Origin: Echinostoma caproni
Lineage: Eukaryota > Platyhelminthes > Trematoda > Plagiorchiida > Echinostomatidae
Length of the DNA stretch: 14,754 nucleotides
Direction: 5' to 3'
Assembly: GCA_900618425.1 (NCBI GenBank)
Contig: UZAN01045481.1
Coordinates: 13,522 to 28,275 of the forward strand
The notes under the pieces were generated by a model that was given only the letters and a program-made list of their open reading frames with translations, was not told the DNA's origin and did not search any database. A program made the translations under genes and the position numbers. Below are positions 1 through 7,779 of this stretch, in pieces (position 1 is the first letter of the stretch; every line of letters begins with the position of its first letter).

Positions 1-1512
1 TTTACAATCGGAGAGGTGGCTCTGGAGCTGCGTCGACTAAAGGTTCACCACTCACCTGGACCTGATGGTGTGCATCCGCTGATCTTGAAGGAGCTGGCAG
101 ATGAACTTGCAGGGCCATTGTGCAACCTGTTCAATTTGTCATTCACTCAAGGGCGTTTACCGCGGCAGTAGAAGGACACTGTCATTGTTCGACTGCCCAA
201 AGCTGGGGATAGGAGTGACCCTGGGAACTACCGACCAGTCAGCCCCTTACTAGCGTTGTGAGTAAAGTAATGCAGCGACTGGTGGCTGCACGGCTTCGGC
301 AGTATTTAGTGTGCCACGGTCACCTGTGCCACCAACAACACGGTTTCCGGCCGGGTCGCTCATGCCTCTCAAACCTGCTACTTGCGCGTGAATACTGGAC
401 CGAGGACAAGGCCAAAGGACACGAAACGGACATCATCTTTGTGGACTTCAGCAAGGCCTTCGACAAGGTGCCGCACGACCTCCTTCTGCGAAAGCTGTCC
501 AACCTAGGTGTAGGTGTGGTCATGCGGAATTGGCTGCGAGACTTCCTCATCAACCGAAAATTCTGCGTCTGTGTCGGCAAATCGCTCTCTGCGTGGTATT
601 CCGCTCCCAGTGGGTCCCCCAAGGATCGGTTATTGGTCCATTGCTCTTTGTGGTATATGTGAACGACCTGCCCGGTCAACTACGCAGCCCACCCCTCATG
701 TATGCGGATGACATCAAAATCTGGCGTATAATCGAGGATCCGAATGATCGAAGTTCTCTTCAAGCGGATTTAAACAACCCGGCTCAATGGGCAGACACCT
801 GGGCTCTTCCAGTCAACACAGCAAAGTGTGCTCACCTGCACTTGGGGCGTGCTGACTCAGATGTAGTTTACAACTTCCAGGGAACCACATTGCGCAGAAC
901 ATCGTGCGAACGAGACCTGGGTGTTATGGTTACGTCATCAACAAAGACCCGAGAAAACACCGATCGGGTCTGTGCTAGCGCATGGAGCATTCTGGGGCTA
1001 TTCGGCGGTCTTTCAACCAGCTCATGATGGACGCTTTCAGGCTGCTGTACGCTTCCCACGTCAGACCAAGACTTGAGTGTGGTGGTGCGGCGACATACCG
1101 CTGCACGGCTGGTGAACTGAACCAAGTTGGAGCGTGTACAACGTGCTGCCACTAGACTCGTTGTTGGACTACGCGGGACCAGCTATGAAGGTCGTCTAAA
1201 GGCTACTGGTCTGTTCCCAATTGCGTATCGACGCCTCAGGAGAGATCTCATCCGCCTGAGGAAGATCCTGAGAGGTGATATGGGCCCGGAGCTGCAACAG
1301 TACTTCCCTTTACGGACAGAGCACCGCACGCGGGGGCACTCTCTCACGTTGCGGAAACTTCAGTCATTTGGGCTTCCGTTAGTCTACCAACTAGGTCAAC
1401 AACACTCTGGAATTCCCTTTCAGCAATTGTGGTGAAAGAGAAGACAGACGCTGCTTTCCGACGGCGTCTGGATGAGCACCTGAAGGGGCTATGGAGGAAC
1501 GCACACTTGTGA
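1..1512 (+). pseudogene. CR1/SR1-like non-LTR retrotransposon reverse transcriptase, 3' part, broken
   Basis: This is the reverse transcriptase of a CR1-superfamily LINE, which would copy its own RNA at a nicked genomic target. The upstream part (endonuclease, ORF1) lies outside the window. Visible in order: NYRPVS near 220-243, HGFRPGRSC near 340, motif A FVDFSKAFDKVPH at about 437-475, motif B with PQGSVIGPLLF near 615-650, the catalytic YADD at 701-712, then the thumb and C-terminal region (ERDLGVMV, YASHVRPRLE, LERVQRAATR), ending in FRRRLDEHLKGLW and a TGA at 1510-1512. Reading frame by position: frame 1 to 243, frame 3 about 246-611, frame 2 about 612-1005, frame 1 about 1006-1125, frame 2 from 1127, frame 1 from about 1396. 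An in-frame TAG at 169-171 stands where the family has Trp. The copy cannot encode an active enzyme. The family call is firm; the exact clade rests on motif recognition. Confidence 0.9.
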
Positions 1513-1618
1513 TCGGACCTCCGACCCAGTGGTGATGGGGCTTACACGGGCACCCTACCCTCTGCCCTCAATCCTGAAAACTGATTGCTAGCTGCATTTC
1601 AACGCTCTCTGTGTGAAC
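1513..1618 (+). other. Probable 3' untranslated tail of the CR1-like LINE
   Basis: About 100 bases between the LINE stop codon and the start of the SINE tail. It is C-rich at 1550-1570 and has no gene-like frame. CR1 elements usually end in a short untranslated region with a few tandem short repeats; none is clear here, so the true LINE end is not defined. Confidence 0.4.
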
Positions 1619-1745
1619 CGTTTGTATGTCGAGATTGTGAAAAGTTCAGTGGCCCCTCAGTGGGATTCTACCCGCAACGCATGGACACCACGTACGCTTT
1701 TGTACATACAGTGCACTCTCTACCAGCTCAGCTACGACGAGGTTT
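1619..1745 (-). repeat. tRNA-derived SINE, family 1, copy 1
   Basis: Read on the minus strand this carries a tRNA-like head with A-box TAGCTGAGCTGGTAGAG and a degenerate B-box (GGGTAGAATCC). It is followed by the family tail CTGAACTTTTCACAATCTCG and ACATACAAA. The same head and tail occur at 10100-10240 (minus), 10243-10320 (plus) and inside 12478-12674 (plus). Its 5' end abuts the Penelope-like remnant directly at about 1746, so it probably inserted into, or truncated, that element. A- and B-boxes are the internal RNA polymerase III promoter of such elements. The B-box is damaged (TTCGAA changed to TAGAA), so promoter activity is doubtful. Confidence 0.75.
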
Positions 1746-2370
1746 TACTAGCAGCATTGGATAGTCTCCTTTGTATTATTTCTTCTGATGTATCCCTCTT
1801 GAACGGTAAGGCAATGTATATCGACTTCTTTCTGATCTCGGTCTTCTTCACGGCATCTCTACTGCATTGAATCATCTTGTCAACCAATCGTTCTGGATAG
1901 CCATTGTGTGTGAACGTAGTACGTAAGAACCGGAGCTTTCCTTCTATCGTGTCCTCATTACAAATTGTCCTTGCTCTCTATCTGCTGGGCAGCTCACTCA
2001 ATTTCTTTTCACCTTGAGTGGTACAAAGCCGTGAAAATGAATCTATTGGCCCTTCCAAGTCGTCTTCCTATGCGCTGATCGTTACACCGAGCCATCCGAT
2101 CCACGACTCAAACAGACGTCTAGAAATGCCAATTTGTTGTCGTCCTCCATTTCTAAAGTAAATCTTATATTCTGGTGAGCAGCACTGAACTTATTCAATA
2201 GCTCATTTGTTCCTGATTTTGTGTTGATCACGCACAGAATATCATCCATATATCGTGTATATAACACAATCCTGAATGGCAGATTTGAGTTGGTTATTTT
2301 CGAGTTTCGCTGAACGAATCCGCGAATACCACCCCGACAGGGCTGAATACAGAAACGATCAGGTCACTCA
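1746..2370 (-). pseudogene. Penelope-like element reverse transcriptase, fragment
   Basis: Minus-strand remnant of a Penelope-like (PLE) reverse transcriptase. Motif C reads YTRYMDDIL at about 2233-2260, followed by FTLEMEDDNKLAFLDV and, after a stop at about 2083-2085, by HGFVPLKVKRN. From about 1985 to 1746 a second frame runs open through RARTICNEDTIEG, FTHNGYPERLVDKMI and KRDTSEEIIQRR. The order RT motif, FLDV, PLK..N, ICN, NGYP is the usual PLE order. Upstream of motif C a shifted frame gives SPVGVVFADSF, which resembles the SPL..A..F region. At least two frameshifts and several stops are present. The C-terminal GIY-YIG nuclease expected in PLEs is missing, because the copy ends at the SINE boundary. 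The right-hand limit near 2370 is uncertain. Confidence 0.85.
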
Positions 2371-2737
2371 CAACAGTGCAGTGGTTTTACACCTCGTTAA
2401 AACAAATCACACTGTGAATGTGACCGAGGTATTCCGTCCCCTGTATCGGGTTCGTGGTCGACTAGCAAGGCAGACAGGTTCGATGTCGTATGCTGACCAC
2501 AGTGGAAGTGGTAGGAATTCGGCTGCGCAACCACTCCCCCCCCTCTGTGTGCCCAAAAACAATTTGTGCAGGCGCTTAAGCTCCCCTGGCCCACCCTGTA
2601 CACTCCCCATATTCCGAACGGTTCCAACGATCGTATGACCTAACAATTGTGTGATCATTGAAAATTCCACATCCGGTCCCAAGATGAAATTAGCCCCCAA
2701 AAAATTGATTGGGTTTTTTCGTGTTTGAGTATTGATA
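2371..2737. other. No gene recognised; possible decayed retroelement flank
   Basis: About 370 bases between the PLE remnant and the hammerhead SINE. Open frames exist on both strands (2276-2638 plus, 2407-2784 minus), but none shows a domain, a biased composition or splice signals I can support. A C-run at 2536-2542 and a T-run at 2714-2719 are the only simple features. It could hold unrecognisable upstream PLE sequence. Confidence 0.4.
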
Positions 2738-2925
2738 CATATATAAACAGCATGATATTTGGAAATGTTTGTGATAACCAACACAAAGAGCGCGCTGGAC
2801 AGAGCTGTTTCGTCCAGTTTGGGACTGGTCAGCAGTGCGGAATTTTTGTGTCCCCGTGTCAGGACTCGAACCGCGATCAGTCGGGTCGGGATTTCAAACC
2901 CTTACCCCTGAGCTACACGGTCGAC
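2738..2925 (-). repeat. tRNA-headed hammerhead SINE (SM-alpha-like), copy A
   Basis: On the minus strand a tRNA-like head covers about 2920-2854. It has A-box TAGCTCAGGGGTAAGGG, B-box GGTTCGAGTCC, and complementary ends CCGTGT and ACACGG that would form an acceptor-like stem. It is followed directly by a hammerhead-shaped segment (2839-2791) and then a tail through GCGCTCTTTGTGTTGG to an AT-rich end near 2738 (TTTATATATG). The order Pol III promoter, hammerhead, tail is that of the schistosome SM-alpha SINE-like repeats (established knowledge). The tRNA-like head is only about 67 bases and its anticodon arm does not fold well, so this is not a tRNA gene. Confidence 0.7.
2791..2839 (-). ncRNA. 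Degenerate type I hammerhead ribozyme motif, copy A
   Basis: Reading the minus strand from 2839: stem I strand CGCACTG (2839-2833), core CTGACCA (2832-2826), stem II GTCC/GGAC (2825-2822 with 2815-2812) closed by a six-base loop, core GAAA (2811-2808), a three-pair stem III CAG/CTG with a two-base loop (2807-2800), the cleavage dinucleotide TC, then the second stem I strand CAGCGCG (2797-2791). Stem I pairs at six of seven positions. The only core departure is CTGANGA read as CTGACCA, which replaces the conserved G8. G8 is essential in studied hammerheads, so this copy is probably inactive. The very short stem III is typical of hammerheads in retroelements. Confidence 0.72.
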
Positions 2926-2939
2926 GGTTATGCATACAA

Positions 2940-4574
2940 ACAGCGGAGAATTAACGATCTCCCAAGGAGTGAAACCCACACCCAAAACCATCCAGAGTGC
3001 CTGGTGACTCTGAACAATCGAATGGGCTAATCCAAGCTTGATACTCTAAAATTCTAATGAAGTTCTTTTTAATGAGGCTTTGCTATGTTACAACCGATGA
3101 TAAAAGAGAGAAATCGCACATATAACTGGCATTCGAATGATGATGTGGTGCTGTTGCACGAGTCTGATCAAGACCTGCATATCTTTTCGACTTAAAGTGA
3201 AACCGTTCCAAATTCCATTGAATCCACCAACCGCATTCAACTAAGAACCACTAAAATACTGGGTGTTTCGGTCACTACTGGTCACTGATTATCGATCGGA
3301 TCTATCACAACGCTCATTCAATCAGAATCGTCCGATTTGACGAAGATCAAACAAAAGTACTTTTCAAGTGATTTACCGAGCGAGGTTGATTTTCTCGGTC
3401 GGGTTCGGTCTGACTGAGTTTTATGCACACAGACGAAGATGAACAAATCCGGTGATAATTGACCTCGGTTGGCCAGGTGAGTCACACCATGATGGATCGA
3501 TAAATTGGTAAATAACCGCGAGGATGTTTGCACTTTAGTGAGTAAATTTCATAACAGCCAAGACAAACTGATAATTCTGATAGGCCTTTCAAATGCCTAG
3601 ACTATTTGTATTTGGGTAACTTGTGTAAGCATACATGCTTACATTTCAGTTAAAAATGTTCACTGTTCGTCACGCAGAATGAAATAATAATAATAATGAA
3701 AACGAAAGGTAAAGAATGTCGGGGATATTAGTTTCATGTACAAAACATTTGATGTAGTTCATTTGAGACCTGTTTCTTTTTCGTTGGGAGTCGGGTCAGG
3801 TAGGGTGCAGGGGAATTTTTATAATTGTTAATGCGAGAGGGTAGAAGCCGAAATGAGAAGCGTGTGGACGGATGGGAACGACAAGACGATAAAAGATCAG
3901 GGGGCAGTGGATGAAGACGGTCCTCTAGAATCTTATGGGCAAATTTAACACAAACGTTGATGTGTCAATCAATGAGTTCTGTGATTAATGAATCGATCGG
4001 AATGAATGAGGCACGACTGATGGTCTTCAAACCACGGTGAATTATTTTGAAGTTGTGTTTTAAAAGACCAATTGAATCGTTTCAGTGAACAGATTGACAC
4101 ATTTGTAAGCAAAGGACAAGAACCAAACCAAGACTGAACAATCACAATAGAACGGTTGAGAAGAGAGATACAGTTGGATGAAAAGTCCCTTGGATGAACT
4201 TTTATCTGAGAAGAACGTAAATATGCTTGATAAGCAATGCGAGAGTATAGCTTTGGTCTAACAAGAAGAATACTATGGTCACTGGTAGAAACCGGAGCCC
4301 ATTAGGTTGCGAGACAACAAGTTGGGATGTTTGGCATCTAAATCAGGTGTTTGCCTGCTTATTCGCTGCTGGATGCAACCAAACCACGGTCTTTTCGATT
4401 GCTAGTCCAAACTGGATAAAACATAAAATAGGATGGTTCAGATTGCACAAAATTGTCAAAATTTGTGGTGACTTTCTGTGAAAGTATTCTATTTGACTTT
4501 GATTCGAATTCGTTATGGGAAAACTGTGGTAATTCAGGTCTACGAGATGATGCCTACCCTGGAGCGGCGCGTCA
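2940..4574. other. Long stretch without a recognised gene
   Basis: No domain-bearing frame is visible on either strand. 3830-4250 is unusually purine-rich on the plus strand. Within it a 37-codon open run at about 3836-3950 (containing RSVWTDGNDKTIKDQG) ends in TAA; it could be a fragment of an exon or chance. The frame 4275-4481 has no recognisable domain. A 32-base motif at 3148-3179 recurs at 6944-6975. AATAATAATAAT occurs near 3685. Otherwise it is ordinary AT-rich sequence. Confidence 0.45.
3148..3179 (+). repeat. Dispersed 32-base repeat fragment, copy 1
   Basis: Contains TGTTGCACGAG followed by TGATCAAGACCTGCA. The second copy at 6944-6975 has TGTTGCACGAG and TGATTAACACCTGTA. By eye about 25 of 31 positions agree. 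This is probably a remnant of an interspersed repeat of unknown class. Confidence 0.5.
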
Positions 4575-4851
4575 CAGTTTCCGGACATTTGCGATCAATC
4601 AAATTTGAAAGATGACGTCAGTGACATGCGTAGGGCTTCTGACTACATGCCATAGGTGGATTGTGCCAGCCAATCCGAGACAGTGCACATAGAAACAGAA
4701 TTAAGCAAGCAATACTGCAATCCGATCGGTGTACACCTAGATAACCAATGATCTTCTTTTGTACATATTATTTAATAGCCCGCATTTATTCCAATAAACT
4801 AACTACATACTACTATTCCTGTGGCCTTTTCCTCGCGTCTCGTTCACCTGG
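4575..4851 (+). repeat. LTR-like or retroelement 3'-end repeat, copy 1
   Basis: Starts with CAGTTTCCGGACATT (4575-4589). It continues through AACCAATGATCTTCTTTTG (4743-4761), a polyadenylation signal AATAAA (4793-4798) and CTGTGGCCTTTTCCTC, to CGTTCACCTGG (about 4851). The same blocks occur in the same order at 14534-14754. Shared promoter-like CCAAT and AATAAA signals followed by a pyrimidine-rich stretch fit the U3-R-U5 layout of a solo LTR, but a 3' end of another retroelement is also possible. The inter-block distance differs between copies (about 155 against about 98 bases), so one copy has an internal insertion or deletion. Confidence 0.55.
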
Positions 4852-4871
4852 GATATTGCGAGCTCGTGCCA

Positions 4872-4945
4872 TTGCGGTCTAGTGGTTCCGTAATCCAGTG
4901 CGTGACAGCTAATCGTTGACTCGGGTCCGGTGATTCCTATTGCGT
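4872..4945 (+). repeat. tRNA-like sequence, probable SINE-head remnant
   Basis: An A-box-like TGCGGTCTAGTGGTTCC is followed about 40 bases later by a B-box-like GACTCGGGTCC (7 of 11 matches to GGTTCGAATCC). The spacing suits an internal Pol III promoter. The arms do not form a convincing cloverleaf, so I do not call it a tRNA gene. It lies immediately downstream of the LTR-like repeat. Confidence 0.4.
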
Positions 4946-5009
4946 GGTTTGTATTTCGAATTCCGAATACTACTACTACTTCAATCATTACAAAAACTCT
5001 GGTTTCAAA

Positions 5010-5132
5010 GTGATTGGATTTCAACTGCTCTCCGAACTTGACATTCCTATACGTGATCAACAATCCCTTGTCCAAATGCAACTGACGAGTTTGGTGCACA
5101 AATTGAATGATCAAGTGACTCAGGCTATACAG
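5010..5132 (+). CDS. Candidate exon of an unrecognised host gene (exon a)
   Basis: An open plus-strand frame reads FQLLSELDIPIRDQQSL then LVHKLNDQVTQAIQ, a hydrophilic, helix-like stretch. It ends at CAG followed by GTATTG, a plausible 5' splice site at 5133. Seventy-one bases downstream a strong 3' splice site (pyrimidine run TTCTTTGTTTTCAG) ends at 5203. Joined in phase, the next segment (5204-5260) would read PHSWRIEYDIVPHHT and then stop at TGA 5258-5260. The frame also stays open through the intron, so splicing is not forced. A 165-codon minus-strand frame overlaps and looks like chance. No domain is recognised. Confidence 0.35.
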
Positions 5133-5203
5133 GTATTGATCGAACTCGTGCAATATCCTGATTTTCATCACATTTGTTCCTCTCAATGCTTCTTTGTTTT
5201 CAG

Positions 5204-5260
5204 CCTCATTCATGGAGGATTGAATATGATATTGTCCCACATCACACGCAACATATCTGA
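5204..5260 (+). CDS. Candidate short terminal exon following exon a
   Basis: It begins after a pyrimidine-rich acceptor (TTTGTTTTCAG, ending 5203). In phase with the preceding candidate exon it encodes 18 residues including WRIEYDIV before a TGA. The alternative frame without splicing continues open to 5408. The evidence is only splice-signal quality and composition. Confidence 0.25.
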   Translation, partial: PHSWRIEYDIVPHHTQHI

Positions 5261-5490
5261 TAAAGTACCCAATTATATCTTTGCTTCCATTAGCCACATA
5301 CTATTAAAATGTACGATTACGTCATTTCGACAGTGGTTGCTAATGCATCAGTTGCAAAATAACAAAGTCACAGTAGAAAACGTAATTAGAATTTATTTAT
5401 TGAAGTGACTCGTATACTTTACACAGGTATTGTACTTTCCTCTCGTCCATGTTCCATTTACTCTTCTTCATTTTTGAGCACTGGATGCAG

Positions 5491-5626
5491 GTATCCACCA
5501 AGTTGGCTGCCAAATACAATTTGCCAGTTTCCTCTAATACACCCTAACACACCCTATCCACTGATGACCACTGTGGAGGCAGCTGACTTATCCCTGTTTC
5601 TGATACAGCGAAAAGTTTTTGACTAA
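5491..5626 (+). CDS. Candidate terminal exon, unrecognised (exon b)
   Basis: A long pyrimidine tract (about 5436-5475) leads to a CAG ending at 5490. One downstream frame stays open for about 45 codons to TAA 5624-5626. It reads YPPSWLPNTICQF then NTPYPLMTTVEAADLSLFL, is proline-rich and has no known domain. A second frame is shorter and stops at 5545-5547. Which frame is used, or whether either is coding, cannot be settled from sequence alone. Confidence 0.25.
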
Positions 5627-5755
5627 GTTAAAATCCCAAATGCTGCACGATAATCGAACGAATTTGACATTGAACTTGACCCCTCCAGAGACTGCATAAA
5701 TGTAAAAAAAATAATATTTAATTCAGTCTAACCGTTTTTTACTACCAACCTCAAG

Positions 5756-5893
5756 CGAGAAAGCATGCCAAACTTGATCTTTGACAAATATGATTTCCGC
5801 GAATTCATTCTGAGAGTGACAGTTCCCAAAACCGCCCTTATCAGTGCAAGAAATTTTGCGATATTCAGATTGGTGTGTGCAGGAGATTCATAA
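5756..5893 (+). CDS. Candidate exon, unrecognised (exon c)
   Basis: After a pyrimidine-rich acceptor (ACCGTTTTTTACTACC then CTCAAG, ending 5755) an open frame of 45 codons starts with RESMPNLIFDKYDFREF and continues ILRVTVPKTALISARNF to TAA 5891-5893. An internal GTGTGT at 5873 could be a 5' splice site, giving an internal exon 5756-5872. The residue mix is protein-like, without low complexity. A minus-strand frame of 82 codons (5728-5976) covers the same bases and is the competing reading. No family is recognised. Confidence 0.35.
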   Translation, partial: RESMPNLIFDKYDFREFILRVTVPKTALISARNFAIFRLVCAGDS

Positions 5894-6360
5894 CAAGGCA
5901 CACCGTATTTCCTTTCCTTCCAAGTCGTCAGGCGGAATGAATAATTACTTTTTTTGACAAGTAAAACGAAATTCATTAGACAACTAGCTCAGTAGATCAG
6001 TTTTCACCGGATGCTGAATTACTCGTTGGGCACCAGTGAGATTTGAATCTGTTGGTAAAATCAATACATGCTCTGCTTGGTTGGGCGTTCCGTAATGGCT
6101 TCATATCACGTGGCTTCAGCTGCACTTTAAATTGAGCCATCATTTTCCAAACGAAAGCGTGAGGAAAAAACGGTTAATCAGCCCGGACTATCCTACGGAT
6201 TGGTTTTGTGCAATCATTCGCTGTTACAATCAAATACAATCATCGTCTTGCTTTGATATGATCGGTTTTCTCCCTCTCGGTTTATGTTTTGATGGAGAAA
6301 TTCCGTTAATGGTGCAAAAATTTGGGCTTAGCTTCACATCAAAGCACTTGCTCATGTCAG
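5894..6360. other. No gene recognised
   Basis: Putative intronic or intergenic DNA between candidate exons. An open plus-strand frame (6132-6401) has no domain or biased composition to support it. Confidence 0.4.
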
Positions 6361-6556
6361 GAACTGGGTCGTCGATTTATGTGCCTCTCGGCTTCAATTA
6401 AATACCAAAACCTCTTGAATGTTTTATCGGGTTTGGGTATGGCGACACTACAAGCCGCTTATTCAACGCGCCTCACACCTCAAGGTCAACTATCGAAGGT
6501 CCATTTTTATGTTTCTTGGACTATGTTTTTAGTTCTTCCAATATTGCAGATAATGT
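6361..6556 (+). CDS. Candidate internal exon encoding a membrane segment (exon d)
   Basis: A 3' splice site TGCTCATGTCAG ends at 6360, and a consensus-quality 5' splice site GTGAGT begins at 6557. Between them one frame is open for 65 codons plus one base. It reads ELGRRFMCLSASIKYQNLL, then GLGMATLQAAYSTRLTPQG, then a hydrophobic run HFYVSWTMFLVLPILQIM that could span a membrane. The good donor at the end of an uninterrupted frame makes this the best-supported host exon here. The frame continues past the donor to 6681, so an unspliced reading is possible. I do not recognise the protein. It would join onward to an exon entering in phase 1. Confidence 0.42.
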
Positions 6557-7085
6557 GTGAGTATTTTATAGCCAAATCGTTTATCAATTTATTCAAGATG
6601 GAATATTTTCAATATTTTGTTTATTTACTGTGCACCGAACGAAAAGAGATTGAGAATTTCGATTACGTTTGCTCAACTTAATAAATACTCTTATGGAACA
6701 AGAATCATTTATTGGAAGGAAAGAATGCTCATGTTGCTTTTTGTAAAATATTTTCCAAATCAGAGCTGAAACTTTCGAACTGCTACAAATTTTCTCGCAA
6801 TACTCAAGGTCACGCAAATTCAAACGGGGGTAGGCGAGAACTAAGAATGTAGTTGTGGGAGATAAAATCCGAAATACACTTTACTGATAGCCATCAATAT
6901 ACAAGTATGATATTGGAAACTGAAATGTACTTCCAAAATGGGAGTGATGTTGCACGAGGTTGATTAACACCTGTAGATGTGTCTTGTTAGTCCAGACGCA
7001 GATTATGTAAAAATATCGTCCTATAACTATCTTCAGAGGAACAGAAGTATGGATTGAATTAGATATTGAATTCTCCTAGTAAATG
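6557..7085. other. No gene recognised; repeat fragment at 6944-6975
   Basis: AT-rich DNA without a supportable frame apart from the tail of the frame that continues from exon d. Holds the second copy of the 32-base dispersed motif. Confidence 0.4.
6944..6975 (+). repeat. Dispersed 32-base repeat fragment, copy 2
   Basis: Partner of 3148-3179. The block TGTTGCACGAG is identical and the following block differs at a few positions. Same orientation, about 3.8 kb apart. Confidence 0.5.
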
Positions 7086-7255
7086 AGGCGTGAGCTGAAA
7101 AGTTAGGAAACGCTGATGGACGGCAGTTGTTTAGACTTGATTGGACCTCATCGGCAGTGCACGAATCCATCGATCCCCGACTGGGGATCTCGAACCCAGG
7201 AGCTCATCACAGACAGACCGCAAGCATACCACCCAATCGGCAGCCACCCTGGAGC
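7086..7255 (-). repeat. tRNA-headed hammerhead SINE, second lineage, copy B
   Basis: On the minus strand: an A-box-like TGCCGATTGGGTGG (near 7243-7230), a B-box GGGTTCGAGATCCCC (7197-7183), then a degenerate hammerhead-shaped segment (about 7166-7109) and the lineage tail CTAACTTTTCAGCTCACGCC (7105-7086). The same tail occurs at 7310-7337 (plus), 11712-11735 (minus) and 12140-12165 (plus). The head, hammerhead and tail order matches copy D. Confidence 0.68.
7109..7166 (-). ncRNA. Decayed hammerhead ribozyme motif, copy B
   Basis: Reading the minus strand: GTGCACTG, core CCGATGA (consensus CTGATGA), a stem II candidate GTCC with GTC, TAAA in place of the conserved GAAA, a short stem III candidate, then GTC followed by CATCAGCG. 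Core positions 4 and 12 are changed and stem I pairs poorly, so it should be inactive. Its identity rests on collinearity with copy D (shared GGATTC, CACTG, GATGAGG). Confidence 0.5.
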
Positions 7256-7292
7256 AGCTGATCAAACCGTTTCTCATTTCGAATATAAATAC

Positions 7293-7340
7293 AATATAGC
7301 TGTCCTGCTGTGCTTCCTAGCTCTTCAACTAACGCCTCAT
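7293..7340 (+). repeat. Hammerhead SINE tail, second lineage, copy E (partial)
   Basis: Reads GCTGTCCTGCTGTGCTTCC, then TAGCTCTTCAACTAACGCC and TCAT. This matches the end of the hammerhead and the tail of copy C (CTGTCCAGTTGTGCTTC, TTAGCTTTTCAG). No head is visible 5' of it, so it is truncated. It lies about 40 bases from copy B in the opposite orientation. Confidence 0.55.
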
Positions 7341-7344
7341 GGAC

Positions 7345-7779
7345 ACCGACGAATTCATCATCTGATCAAATCAAATCCTTCTTTGCTCTAATATAATTGT
7401 GCATGTCAAAAGTCATTTGTTCAGGAAATGTTCGACATATTTTCTCTAGTCCACTGGACACGAATCACATTTGGGAAGGGAATCACAGGCGCTTATATAT
7501 ATATATATAAACCCTGAACCAATCAGATTGTTCGACGGGCAAAATTGAAGTCTTNAACACAATTGATGCAGTAAAACAAACTATCAATTCAAATAACACT
7601 CCAACACAGTGCACTTATCAGTGTTCGAGTCCGTCCGTATTTTTACTTAAATTGATTTTGAGTTTCCTAAAGACCCGAGGCTTTTACAACATGTGTTGGG
7701 AATCCTACAAAATTGAGGACCAATCCCATATAGCATCTGATAAGACTCATATCTTTCCCAATGTCGAACCAAACACTAG
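7345..7779. other. No gene recognised; TA microsatellite and an undetermined base
   Basis: Contains a (TA)n run at 7494-7509 and a single N at 7555. A plus-strand frame from 7652 has no recognisable domain; it overlaps the candidate exon in another frame. Confidence 0.4.

Noticed and set aside
258..662. Stand-alone 134-residue protein starting at a GTG codon
   Set aside because: It is an internal piece of the CR1-like reverse transcriptase; the frame is bounded by frameshifts and there is no true start.
2854..2920. Functional tRNA gene on the minus strand
   Set aside because: Only about 67 bases, poor anticodon arm, and fused to a hammerhead-shaped segment and tail.
5180..5215. Further hammerhead-SINE tail (TGCTTCTTTGTTTTCAG then CCTCATTC)
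   Set aside because: Similarity to the tail is partial, there is no B-box or hammerhead upstream, and the bases are better explained as a splice acceptor.
4803..5297. 164-codon minus-strand frame
   Set aside because: No domain, and it overlaps plus-strand exon candidates that have splice signals; the start of the frame lies in the LTR-like repeat.
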